Source: Brachionus plicatilis
Lineage: Eukaryota; Rotifera; Eurotatoria; Ploima; Brachionidae
Length of the DNA: 64,000 nucleotides
Assembly (NCBI GenBank): GCA_010279815.1
Contig: QEOQ01000344.1
Location: 1,064,566 to 1,128,565 of the forward strand
Direction of reading: 5' to 3'
Under the pieces are notes generated by a model, which worked only from the letters and a program-made list of their open reading frames with translations, was not told where the DNA came from and did not search any database. Shown here one piece after another: positions 50,065 through 59,021 of the stretch. Both the position numbers and the translations under genes were made by a program. Numbering within the stretch: position 1 is the stretch's first letter; each line of letters begins with the position of its first letter.

Positions 50065-50103
50065 ATGCCAAAACTTAAAACTGGTCAGAGATGCAAAATA
50101 TAA
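50065..50103 (+). promoter_or_regulatory. Upstream frame overlapping the receptor start
   Basis: An ATG with twelve sense codons and a TAA, in a different frame from the receptor and overlapping its ATG at 50091 by 13 bases. If transcribed it would reduce receptor translation or force reinitiation. Confidence 0.4.
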
Positions 50104-51131
50104 CTTCGAATCATTCATCAATTGGTCATGGCCATGAGCACAACCCAGCGATGGACTTTTTGGACATCGCGATGAGAATGGCAAACCTCTCGGCTCAAAT
50201 TTTCTATTTTGTGGCCGTGATTTTTCTTAAAGATCTGCAGTGCCTGCCTCAAGTGCCCATGCATCACACCAATGCCATTGGTCTAATCAATGCAATTCAT
50301 TACTGTTTTTGGATTCAGGCCGATGTGCCAAATTTTTCCAGTGCTTTTCTAAACGATTTTTTTTGTACTCTGTCAGAAGTACTATGGGCAGTGACAAAAT
50401 ATGCGCGGGCCTATTCTATTCTAACTGTAGCTGTATTCCGCTACATCGGCGTGACTAGGCTAACTTTGTACAAGAAAATTACTTCAGTGAAAATTATTAT
50501 TTTGTCCATTTTGATCAACTGGCTAATAGCAGCAGTGATTTTTCTAGTTTCCAAATTCTCTGCCAAAACAACATATGGAACTATCTACTGCTACGATGGC
50601 TACTCATCAAACAGAGAACAAAATTTGCTTTATTTTTTCCTAACTTCTTCATTTGGCTATGCATTGCCACTGATTCTAGTCACAGTTTTCTACGCACTTA
50701 TTCAAATTAAACTGGTAAAATTATCAAAGCATCTAAATCAAGTCGAACACAATTCCAGAATGAAAGTCTCGGCCTTGAAGGCCGAAGATTCAACTTGTCA
50801 TAGGGAAATGAAAAAAGAAGAGCACAAGTCTCATGTAAAAATGCACAAAAAAGAGAAGAAGCTTGCCCATCAATTTATAGTGATCAATGGTCTCGAATTT
50901 TGCAGCATGATATTTTTTATGATGTTATCATTAAACAATTTAATTCCAAATTTTAACTTTAATTTCTATTATTTGCGACAATTGTTCCGAATTGTAAATT
51001 TATGCTTTCAAACAGCAATTCCAATCACTTCCCTCCTGTTTCATCCACATCAAAATCTAGACCTAAGGATTCGTTTTAATAAATTAAAAAATTATTTTGC
51101 CATAAATCAACTTTTTTTTAAGCAGAAATAA
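50091..51131 (+). CDS. Atypical rhodopsin-like seven-helix receptor
   Basis: An intronless frame of 346 residues with about seven hydrophobic helices. The N-terminus has N-glycosylation sites (NIT, NHS). Helix 3 starts near the conserved Cys (FFC) and ends FRY instead of DRY. A Cys in the second outer loop (IYCYDG) can pair with it. The third inner loop (about residues 215-265) is long, His/Lys/Glu-rich and basic. Helix 6 (FIVINGLEFCSMIFFMM) lacks the usual C-W-x-P, and helix 7 ends SLLFHPHQN where NPxxY would be. These losses suggest a fast-evolving, possibly chemosensory or orphan receptor at the plasma membrane. I cannot name a ligand or subfamily. Its ATG is preceded by a short overlapping frame. 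Confidence 0.75.
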   Translation: MQNITSNHSSIGHGHEHNPAMDFLDIAMRMANLSAQIFYFVAVIFLKDLQCLPQVPMHHTNAIGLINAIHYCFWIQADVPNFSSAFLNDFFCTLSEVLWAVTKYARAYSILTVAVFRYIGVTRLTLYKKITSVKIIILSILINWLIAAVIFLVSKFSAKTTYGTIYCYDGYSSNREQNLLYFFLTSSFGYALPLILVTVFYALIQIKLVKLSKHLNQVEHNSRMKVSALKAEDSTCHREMKKEEHKSHVKMHKKEKKLAHQFIVINGLEFCSMIFFMMLSLNNLIPNFNFNFYYLRQLFRIVNLCFQTAIPITSLLFHPHQNLDLRIRFNKLKNYFAINQLFFKQK

Positions 51132-53361
51132 AAAGATTCAATATTATGTGTTTTAATTGTAAGCATTTAAAAAAAGGTTTATTCCAGAAAAGATTAAATG
51201 AAGTTGTTTTTAATTTAAATAACTCCAATAAATTTTTTTCCTAGTCAGATAAATTAAATTTAAAATTAACAAATTTTTACTTGTACCTTTTATCCTATAA
51301 TTTATGAGGCGAAAATTTTCGAAAAAATTTATGCGTTTATCATATCGGGTGATAAAAAAGACATTCTTTAAAAAATATTTACGACGACACCTGTTTTGAA
51401 TTTAACTTTTTTTTGTAAATAAAAATTAAATTCAATAAAGACTCATTTCATTCAAATCCATCTAAAAATGAAAATTAGACAAGTAGAGTAAGATGACATT
51501 CAAAAAAGCTGATTTGCACATCTAAAATTTATAGTCAGAGTACCCTAATATTAAGAATTTTTGAAAATATTATCATTGGAATATTCTTTATTTATAAGTT
51601 AATTTTTCTTGAAGAATGAAAAATCTTCAAAAGAAAAAAAAAATTTTGTTTAACTTCAATAAAAAGAAAAAAGTCATATTTATTTTAAAATTTCTGTACT
51701 TTTATTTGATAGAGAAAATATTGAATTAGTAAGCTTGAATTTTTATTAGAAAAGTTGTAGATGATTTTTCATATCACTAAAAAAAAATAACAAAAAATTC
51801 TTAATAAAGTATAACTTCACAATCAAATTAAATTAAATTTTTTGTCAAATCTAACATCTTTTATAATTTCTAAATATATTTAATTTTTAAAAACGAATAG
51901 AAAAAAATAAAGATTTGTTTTTTGATAACAAAACAATTTCTGATAATAAAGATAATTTGAAAACTTACTTCTCTTCATGAAATGAAAAATTTAAATAGAA
52001 AAAAAAGTTCAAATAAATTGCATGTTTTTAATCTTAATTCCGTTTTTATATCTTGATTGATTTTGTTAAGTTTTTAATTTAACTTAAAAAGATTTTGAAA
52101 AATTTTCAAAACCAAAAAATATCCAGATTCTTTTGATTATTATGAAAGTGGTTTAAAAAAATTTCTGACCAACATCCCTGCTTTTTTATCTTTATTTTAT
52201 TTAATTTTCTCTAAAAATAGCTTATAATCAAATTTTTCCTATATTTTTTTTATTAGTCGACAAAATGTAATCAAGGTAAACAATTTAAGTGATATTTTAA
52301 AAAGCAATTAAAAAATTTTTAAATATTAAAATTTTATCTAGAGCTTAAAGCATAGTTTGCTAGTTAAAATCAGTCAAAATTTTTTAAATTATTACTTGTA
52401 GTAGATGTTTGATTAATTTTTAAAGATGATTATTATTTGTTTTAAAAAACCATTTAAACTGTTTATTTAAATAAAAAAATAGTTCTATTTATTTTTCGCA
52501 ATATTAGATGAATAAATATTTATTTTCTGATCCTAAGAAACTGAATTTTCCTGTTTCAAAATCTGAAAATTCAAAGTAAGCTAATAATATTAACGATCGA
52601 TCTAATTAAAATTGAATTTAATTAAAATATCAAATAAATGCTGACAAAAATGAACATTTTTCTCAAGTCATTTGGGCTCTGAAAAAATATATAAAAATTC
52701 ATTGTCATCAAAAATTTTAATTTTATTTACAATCAAGAATACAAGAAATGATCAAATGAGCGTTATAGTAAACACGCAATGATGAATACAAAAAGTGGCT
52801 AATTTTAGAATAATAATATTAATAGATAGTTTTATTTTAGAGTCAATTAGCTGATACAAATATATATATTTACATGTTTTTATTTATCTGATTCTCGCTA
52901 TTTTACCATGATTTATGGAAAAATAAGTTTCTTCCATTTGGTTCTCAATGTAAATGGTAATTTGATGAAGCATGCAGTCTGGAAAGTAATAAACACATAA
53001 AATATTTTCCTGAACAAAAATAATAAGTCAACCCCTACTCAAAAATAATTTTCCATCCAAATTCGTTCAAGATTTGCTAAATTTTGAGCAAATTCAGGCA
53101 GAAAAAAAAAAAAACGTTTTTTTTTTGTTTGCTTGCCAATTTTTAATTATCTAGAAAATAAAATACTAATTAAAAAAACGTCATTATTTTGTTGGATATT
53201 AATTACCATAAATGGCAAAATATCATAAAAGACATGGCTCTAAATTAAAATGATAATTGTCTTTCTAGCTGAACCAGTATTTCCCTATTTATATCTGAGT
53301 ATCAACCGATTTTATCAAAGTACTGAAAGTTTAGCCAGAAATTAAAATCAAAAATCAAAAA
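51132..53361. other. Intergenic, 2.2 kb, AT-rich
   Basis: AATAAA at 51227-51232 is the likely receptor poly(A) signal. The remainder has no frame, RNA gene or bounded repeat. The last 75 bases hold the promoter of the next gene. Confidence 0.5.
53287..53294 (+). promoter_or_regulatory. TATA-like box, Gly-rich gene
   Basis: TATTTATA about 75 bases before the ATG at 53362, with no upstream ATG between. Confidence 0.4.
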
Positions 53362-53730
53362 ATGGGTAGCAGAGCAAGTAAATGTTGTGGCACACAAAGA
53401 CAATGTTGTCCAACTAATCAATTTGGCACGGCAGGTCTTGGAGGATTTGGCGCCGGAGGATTTAGTCCAACCAGTTATGGCGGTATGGGAAGCTATGGTG
53501 GTATGGGAAGCTATGGCGGTATGGGAAGCTATGGTGGTATGGGAAGCAATGGTGGTATTGGAAGCTATGGTATGTCAGGTCTTGGCGGTTGCAGCATGTC
53601 AAGTCCAGGTGGTTATGGCATGAGTGGTCTTGGTGGTTATGGCATGAGTGGTCTTGGTGGTTATGGCATGAGTGGTCTTAATAGCTACGGAATGGGTGGC
53701 CTTGGCGGCATGAGCCCATTAGGATGTTAA
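53362..53730 (+). CDS. Gly/Met/Ser/Tyr-rich repeat protein, MGSxxS start
   Basis: 122 residues, no intron. The start MGSRASKCCG fits an N-myristoylation signal (Gly2, Ser6, Lys7) followed by a Cys pair that could be palmitoylated; a second CC follows at about residue 15. The rest is low-complexity: about five copies of GGMGSY-type hexamers, then three copies of an eight-residue unit GYGMSGLG, ending in Cys. There is no secretion signal and no known domain. The composition resembles structural Gly-rich proteins, but the start argues for a membrane-anchored cytoplasmic protein. It is the first of four similar small genes on this strand. Confidence 0.7.
   Translation: MGSRASKCCGTQRQCCPTNQFGTAGLGGFGAGGFSPTSYGGMGSYGGMGSYGGMGSYGGMGSNGGIGSYGMSGLGGCSMSSPGGYGMSGLGGYGMSGLGGYGMSGLNSYGMGGLGGMSPLGC
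53479..53690 (+). repeat. Coding tandem repeats in the Gly-rich gene
   Basis: An 18-base unit (GGTATGGGAAGCTATGGC and variants) repeats about five times at 53481-53570. A 24-base unit (GGTTATGGCATGAGTGGTCT plus TGGT) repeats about three times at about 53611-53682. Unit lengths are multiples of three, so copy-number change keeps the frame. Confidence 0.85.
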
Positions 53731-53744
53731 AATCACAAATCACA

Positions 53745-53750
53745 AATAAA
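53745..53750 (+). terminator. Poly(A) signal, Gly-rich gene
   Basis: AATAAA 14 bases after the stop. Confidence 0.6.
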
Positions 53751-54165
53751 TTTTATTTTTTATTTTTGTGTAAGAAAATTATTAAATAAATTTATTTATA
53801 ACAAAATTTTAGCTTTATTCTAAAATCCTCACAATAAATTCTCTAATATTTAATCTCTAAATTTAACATGAGTGGAAAATAAATATTCAAATACTAAATA
53901 AAAATATTCATTTATTAGTAAGTCACACAAATATCAAAAATAGGTAATAAAATGTGTTTTATGAAAAATAAGATTCAATTAGATAAGCCCTAATTTAAAT
54001 GATCATTTTTTTAGCTATTTTGGGAACTGAAAGTTTTAATATTTATCAATTTAGAGGTGTTTTGTTTTGAAATTTAAAGAATTTTATTTAGATAAGTTTT
54101 TAACTAAAAAAATTCAATTAAAATTCTCGTTTAAAACAAAAAGAATTTTTTTTTTAAAGTCGGGG

Positions 54166-54172
54166 TATTTAA
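54166..54172 (+). promoter_or_regulatory. TATA-like box, 54-residue gene
   Basis: TATTTAA 43 bases before the ATG at 54209. Spacing matches the boxes of the two later genes in this cluster. Confidence 0.4.
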
Positions 54173-54208
54173 TCAGAGAAAAACTACAAATTTTACTTAA
54201 TTCATAAA

Positions 54209-54373
54209 ATGGGTAGTTCTGGAGCCAAATGCTGCAAGAGCAACGATGATGATGATGATTGTGTAAAGTGCTGTCCAGCTTATTTTGTTGACACTACCTC
54301 TCATTTTTATTATTCAACTTATCCTTCATGTAGCTCGTTCGCCTTCAGCTATTTTCCATTAACTGTATTTTGA
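54209..54373 (+). CDS. Small Cys-rich protein, MGSSGAKCC start
   Basis: 54 residues, one exon. It begins MGSSGAKCCK (Gly2, Ala6, Lys7, then a Cys pair), then five Asp in a row and a second CC (VKCCPAYF), then a Tyr/Phe/Ser-rich hydrophobic end. The layout (acylation-like start, paired Cys, aromatic tail) parallels the other three genes here, though only the first residues align. It has no known domain, and its function is unknown. The frame is short but is supported by the shared start, TATA spacing and a downstream AATAAA. Confidence 0.6.
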   Translation: MGSSGAKCCKSNDDDDDCVKCCPAYFVDTTSHFYYSTYPSCSSFAFSYFPLTVF

Positions 54374-55478
54374 ATTTTCTTCAACTTGTTTCATCAAGGA
54401 TAAATCTCGAAAAGATCATTCCTTGCATTCTGTTTATTATTAGGAATAAATAAGTCTCTTAATTTAAATATTAAAATTAAAAGCATACAAACTCCTAATA
54501 ATTTTTTTAATTTTTAAATTTGTAATTTTTAATTTTTAATTTTTAATTTTTTTTACTAAATTGTATTTTATTTTCGATTTTTTAATAAATATGTCTACAA
54601 AATACTTTTTTTTACAATGGTAGTACTATTGAAAAAATCTTCGCCATGCCAAAAGATTTGGAGAAAAAGTAGACATGTTAACTTTATTTTTTAGTTGAAT
54701 TATTCAAAATTAATCTATTGATTAATGGAATTTGTCAAATTAATACAGCGAATTTATTTGATAAATTTTATGTAAAATTATTATTAAATAGCGCACAATA
54801 TTAAGGGTAATATAAATTAATATAGTTAAACTAATATTAAAACAATTGAGTCAACTAAAACAAATGATCCTTGAAGAAACTCAATACTTTCTTTCCACTT
54901 TCAAATAGTCAATTGCTTGCTCAATATGTTTTAGAAACTATTCAGGAAAGATGCAAAAAACTTACCAACTCTGAATGGTACCCTTCAAAGTTCTCCTATA
55001 AAATAATTGTCCATATTCTATCAACTATTGAATTAAAGCTTAATTGTTCAATTCTCTGGTAACCTCAAATTTATTCGTATTTTGATTTAATTATCTTTTT
55101 TAATTTTGTTAAAAAAAAAGTAAAAAAAATAATTAAAAAAAAAACCACTGAAAGTAAAAAGAACAAAAAAAAAAGATTAAAGACCTTGTTTCGGAACAAC
55201 CTTGGAAGTACATCTCTTATAAAAGTCATTAGGGTAGTGAGCCTAATTAAAGTGACTTTAAAATTTTGAAGAAAAATTCTAATAAAAATATTAGTAGGAA
55301 ACGGATAAATGAATAAAAATTTAAGCAGTTGGCATATGAGTTGAAAAAATTTTTTAAATTTTTAAATCTAAATTGGGTAGACTTTGTTAACAAGGAGAGA
55401 AAAATTCACTCTCAAGCAGACTTGGAATAAAAATAAATCAACTTCGAACAAAAACAAATCAAATATTGAATAAGATTT
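54374..55478. other. Intergenic, AT-rich
   Basis: Includes a run of TTTTTAA-type tandem sequence (54503-54552). A 63-codon plus-strand frame at 54871-55062 shows no recognised family and no shared start with the gene cluster, so it is not called. Confidence 0.5.
54445..54450 (+). terminator. Poly(A) signal, 54-residue gene
   Basis: AATAAA 71 bases after the stop. Confidence 0.5.
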
Positions 55479-55711
55479 AGCAAAGTAAAATTTTTGATCA
55501 AATTTCAAGCGCTCAATCTTGCTCAAAAATTTTTAAATGCGCAATTAAATTTCATTGTATTTTTAGAAATTACAATACTTTTTCAAGAGTTTAAAAATAA
55601 AGCTTTGAAATTTAAAAAAAAGTAAAAATCTGTGATGAAATTTAATTGCGCATCTAAAAATGTTTGAGCAAGATTGAGCGCTTGAAATTTGATCAAAAAT
55701 TTTACTTTGCT
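55479..55711. mobile_element. 233-bp palindromic MITE (8-bp target duplication)
   Basis: Inverted arms of about 80 bases with few mismatches. Left AGCAAAGTAAAATTTTTGAT, right (other strand) the same, continuing through AAGCGCTCAATCTTGCTCAA and ATGCGCAATTAAATTTCAT. TAAGATTT flanks both sides (55471-55478, 55712-55719). Sequence is unrelated to the GGCAAAATG family, so it is a second family with the same duplication size. It lies between two of the small Cys-rich genes. Confidence 0.88.
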
Positions 55712-56111
55712 TAAGATTTTCTGAAAGTGTACTTAAAAAGCTAGAAGGTACGGAGTAGGTTCAGTTCCCCTCGTGGCTTTTTATAATAAAAAATAAAAAA
55801 TTTAATTTAATTATCAAATTTTTTTAAATAAAGATAAAAATAAAAAACAACCACATTCAAAATATTCAAATGAGTAATAACTTATTTTAAATTAAAAAGA
55901 CAGCTGAAAATCTTTCAATGATGGCTGATGAGTCGTAAATTATTCTAATTAAAAAAATTAAATGGAATAAAACATTAGCTCAATGTTTAGATTTTTTAAA
56001 TGTATGCATTCCAGAGGGCTCAATTAAGAGACACAATTTGGAAAACAAAAAAATAAAATGTTCGTATAAAAAACCAAATTTTGGTTTCTTTGTTTCATTT
56101 ATTTAGACAAA
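55712..56111. other. Intergenic with a tRNA-like scrap
   Basis: Near 55734-55782, AAAAAGC and GCTTTTT pair around GGTTCAGTTCCCCTC, resembling a tRNA acceptor and T arm with D and anticodon arms missing. It is too incomplete to call a gene. Confidence 0.4.
56065..56071 (+). promoter_or_regulatory. TATA box, 61-residue gene
   Basis: TATAAAA exactly 47 bases before the ATG at 56112. A start site about 30 bases on would leave a leader of around 15 bases. Confidence 0.55.
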
Positions 56112-56297
56112 ATGGGAAATAGTGGAAGCAAAACAAAACGAAGGCGCAGATATCCGGTTCGCGAGTCGAATCATTGTTGTAGCTGTAGAAATCAATGTAA
56201 GGTCGTTTGCTGTCCAACTCCATGCTGTGCACCTACGCCATGTCCAAGTCAAGTAGGAGTTGTCTCAGGATACGCAGTGGCTTATTCTATTTGTTGA
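56112..56297 (+). CDS. Small Cys-rich protein, MGNSGSK start
   Basis: 61 residues, one exon. It begins MGNSGSKTKRRRR: Gly2, Ser6 and Lys7 make a strong N-myristoylation consensus, and a basic patch follows that could add membrane binding. Cysteines cluster as CCSC, C, CC and CC (NHCCSCRNQCKVVCCPTPCC), ending in a hydrophobic Val/Tyr-rich tail and a terminal Cys. The Cys spacing is not a zinc-finger or toxin scaffold I recognise. There is no secretion signal, so a disulfide-rich secreted role is unlikely. Function is unknown. Confidence 0.65.
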   Translation: MGNSGSKTKRRRRYPVRESNHCCSCRNQCKVVCCPTPCCAPTPCPSQVGVVSGYAVAYSIC

Positions 56298-56318
56298 TTT
56301 TTTGTAGAAAAATATTTT

Positions 56319-56324
56319 AATAAA
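56319..56324 (+). terminator. Poly(A) signal, 61-residue gene
   Basis: AATAAA 21 bases after the stop. Confidence 0.6.
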
Positions 56325-56544
56325 CCATTTTAAATATTTCTTTTCTTTGTTAATTTTTTTCACAACTTTATATTCATCTATAATGAAAAGATTTGAAAAC
56401 CAAATTAAATAGAAGTTTTAGATAAAATCTAATGTTCAATTCTAAAAAATAGATATAAAAACTCTTTTTTAAATTTGTTTGATTATTGCTATCAATTTCT
56501 CATTTTAGCATTCTTCAATTTTTCCAAAATTGATCCAATTTTGT

Positions 56545-56551
56545 GTATAAT
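56545..56551 (+). promoter_or_regulatory. TATA-like box, 82-residue gene
   Basis: TATAATA exactly 47 bases before the ATG at 56592, the same distance as in the neighbouring gene. Confidence 0.5.
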
Positions 56552-56591
56552 ATTGATTTTTTAGGTAAAAGCTCAGAGGAATTATTCATAG

Positions 56592-56840
56592 ATGGGCAAC
56601 CAGCCACCTGCATCACGAAGACTGCCTATTCCTGTAGTCGCTGACACTCTGTTCGACGATTACCATCCTACCTATTATGGATACAGACAAAGCTACCACC
56701 ATGGTAGAAATAGATGTAGAAATTTTTGCCGCAGATCATGCCATAGCTGTTGCCGTCAATCAGACTGCTGCGATTGCTGTGATTGTTGTGATTGCTATCC
56801 AAGACGGAGAAGATGCTACTCTTGTTGTGAATTCGATTAA
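56592..56840 (+). CDS. Small Cys/Arg-rich protein, MGN start
   Basis: 82 residues, one exon. It begins MGNQPPASRRLP. Gly2 is present but Pro6 makes myristoylation less sure than in the neighbours. After a Tyr/His-rich middle it turns Cys-rich, with CRNFCRRSCHSCCRQ, then three tandem CCD units (CCDCCDCCDC), then a basic stretch and CYSCCEFD. The tandem nine-base unit is visible in the DNA (TGCGATTGC/TGTGATTGT). It shares strand, size, single-exon form and promoter spacing with the others. No domain is known; metal binding by the CCDC array is possible but inferred. Confidence 0.65.
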   Translation: MGNQPPASRRLPIPVVADTLFDDYHPTYYGYRQSYHHGRNRCRNFCRRSCHSCCRQSDCCDCCDCCDCYPRRRRCYSCCEFD

Positions 56841-57239
56841 ATAGATATAAATTATTTAACAAAAGAGTTTTTTAATTACATTTTCTTTTTTTTTCATAAT
56901 TTATTTTATCTTAAAATACAATTCCCCAAAATGTGCAATTGAAATTCCAATGATTTCTTTTTTTTTTTAAGAAAAATTTAATCAAACTATTCTCCTTCAC
57001 AAATTTAAAATTACAAAAAATACAGGTGCGCGTAAAATCTAGAAAATTTTTTTGTCACATAATATAAAAGTAAATGTAGCTTTTCAATGTTATGTCTTTT
57101 TACAAAATACCTCATGAACCATTTGTTTTAATGGATAATTATTTTAAGAGAAATCCGTAAAAAGTAGATAAAAGTCTGACCCAGTGTTAGTGATTTTGCT
57201 AAAAAATAATTGATTTTTTTTATTTTTTATTTAAATTGT

Positions 57240-57283
57240 AAAGTGCGATGTTTTAAAAAAAATACTTAAAACATCGCACTTTT
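57240..57283. repeat. 17-bp perfect hairpin at the edge of repeat copy B
   Basis: AAAGTGCGATGTTTTAA at 57240-57256 is the exact inverse of TTAAAACATCGCACTTT at 57267-57283, with a ten-base loop. Confidence 0.85.
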
Positions 57284-57340
57284 TCAATGTTATTTCAACA
57301 TTGGATACTTTTTTTGATTCAAACACAAAAAATTAAACCA
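57270..57340 (+). repeat. Dispersed repeat, copy B
   Basis: Seventy-one bases matching 15241-15311 in the same orientation, with a few substitutions near the middle. It shares the ACATTGGATAC and AAACACAAAAAATTAAACCA blocks. Confidence 0.75.
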
Positions 57341-58907
57341 AATTTAAACTAAAATAAAATTTGGATTCAAATTTAATTTAAAAAATACTTGAATTCTAAT
57401 TCTAAATTTTATTTAAATTATGTTTTAATTAAAACTACTTAAACAATTTTACTAATTTAAATTTTCTTTTTGTTTATCGATCGAGGAGTAAAGGGTGCAT
57501 GCAAAAAATCTTGAGTTTGACTCATCTTTAAAAATAAAAATTTGTTTTTAATAAACAATAAAATAATATTTATATATTGTTTTAGAAAGACCTAGAATTA
57601 ATCGGAAAAAGAAATAAAACTTTATTTTTAGAATTTATTTGTTAATTACGTTTTGAAATTAATTCACTCATTATAAAAACCACCAAAATAAATTTAAATT
57701 TTCGTTTTGATTTTCTAATAAAAGCTTAATAATTTTATTATTTAAATTCTAAATTGAATTGAATTATTATTCAAATTTGAATTTAAATATGATTATTATT
57801 CTAGGTTTAAATTAAAACTTAACTTAAAAATTTGTTTTAATTTAAACTCAAATAAAAAATTTGCTAAAATTCAAATTCGAATTTAAAAATAAATTTAATT
57901 ATCTAAAATACTTTTTATTTACAACACTAAAAACATACGATTATTACTTAAACTTATTTTTTAGTGACTAAAATAAAGAAATACCTAAGATTTTGTAGGC
58001 CAAAAAACTATATCTCATTTTGAAGAGAATTTAAAAGTATTAAAAAAATCACATTTTTTTAAAAAATAAGCAAAAAGATTAATAGAGGTTTATAATAGAG
58101 TAATAATTAAATATTATTTTTCTATAAGTAAAAAGCATTCTAAATTTTGGTGTAATTTTAGGTTTAAATATTTTGCTACTTCAATGAATCAGATAGTCGA
58201 AAGACAATTTAAAATTTATCCTAAAAATTAGGCCTTCAAAAATATTTTCTTTTTTAAAAAATTAAAATTAATGATAAAAAACTGTACTGTGTTGCACGAT
58301 TTTTAATTAATCTGTAATTGACATTGATTTTATTTAACAAATATCAAATATGGAAAAAAAATTAGGAAAAATTTTTGAGTCTAGTTTTCAAGAAATATGT
58401 GACCATAAAATTGACTGTTTTTGTTCATATTAAATTAAAAAATTTTCTTCGATCTGTATATCATTTATTTAATCCTAATAATAAATAGCTGTTTAATAGA
58501 TTATTGTCTATCATTTAAACAGAGCTCCAAGATGCATGATAAAACCAAAGATAAAGGATTTTTATTTCATTATGGTGCGTCAAGTGTCATGAAAACAAAT
58601 TATTCGATGAAATGTTTTCAATTATTTTGTCATTAAACTTTTATTTACTATTTGGATCAGACTTGCTTTTGTATAAATTAAGTGTCAACAAGAATCCTAG
58701 ATATTTTGAAACAATTTCATATATTTATTATCACTTTTTTGGCTTAAATTTATTTAAATTGTAATAAATTTTTTAAATTTTGAATTTTTGTTTTTTCCAT
58801 GAATATTGTTGGGAAAAAAAATTATCCAAAATCTTAAATAAATAAAAAAAATAAAGATAATTTTTTGTACATTCTTTATACAAGATCTTGGATTACATTT
58901 GTTCAAA

Positions 58908-59021
58908 AATGAATGGGTATCAGATATCAGCTAAAACATTTTTGTGGATAAATCGACCAGGCAGACGAAACAATCGCAAAGGTGGTAGGGAAAAGAGACC
59001 GGTAGAGTCGATCTCGGATTA
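58908..59021 (+). pseudogene. Possible LINE endonuclease scrap
   Basis: A 37-codon frame (MNGYQISAKTFLWINRPGRR, then NNRKGG) vaguely follows the G-Y-x-I ... D-R-x-x-R-x-G-G-G segment of LINE apurinic-type endonucleases. It is locally GC-richer than its surroundings. A short unrelated frame is equally possible. Confidence 0.25.

Noticed and set aside
54871..55062. 63-codon plus-strand frame between the small Cys-rich genes
   Set aside because: It lacks the MG start, cysteine pairs and TATA spacing of its neighbours, and no family is recognised.
55734..55782. tRNA-like acceptor and T arm
   Set aside because: There are no D or anticodon arms and the T stem is imperfect, so it is at best a tRNA scrap or SINE piece.
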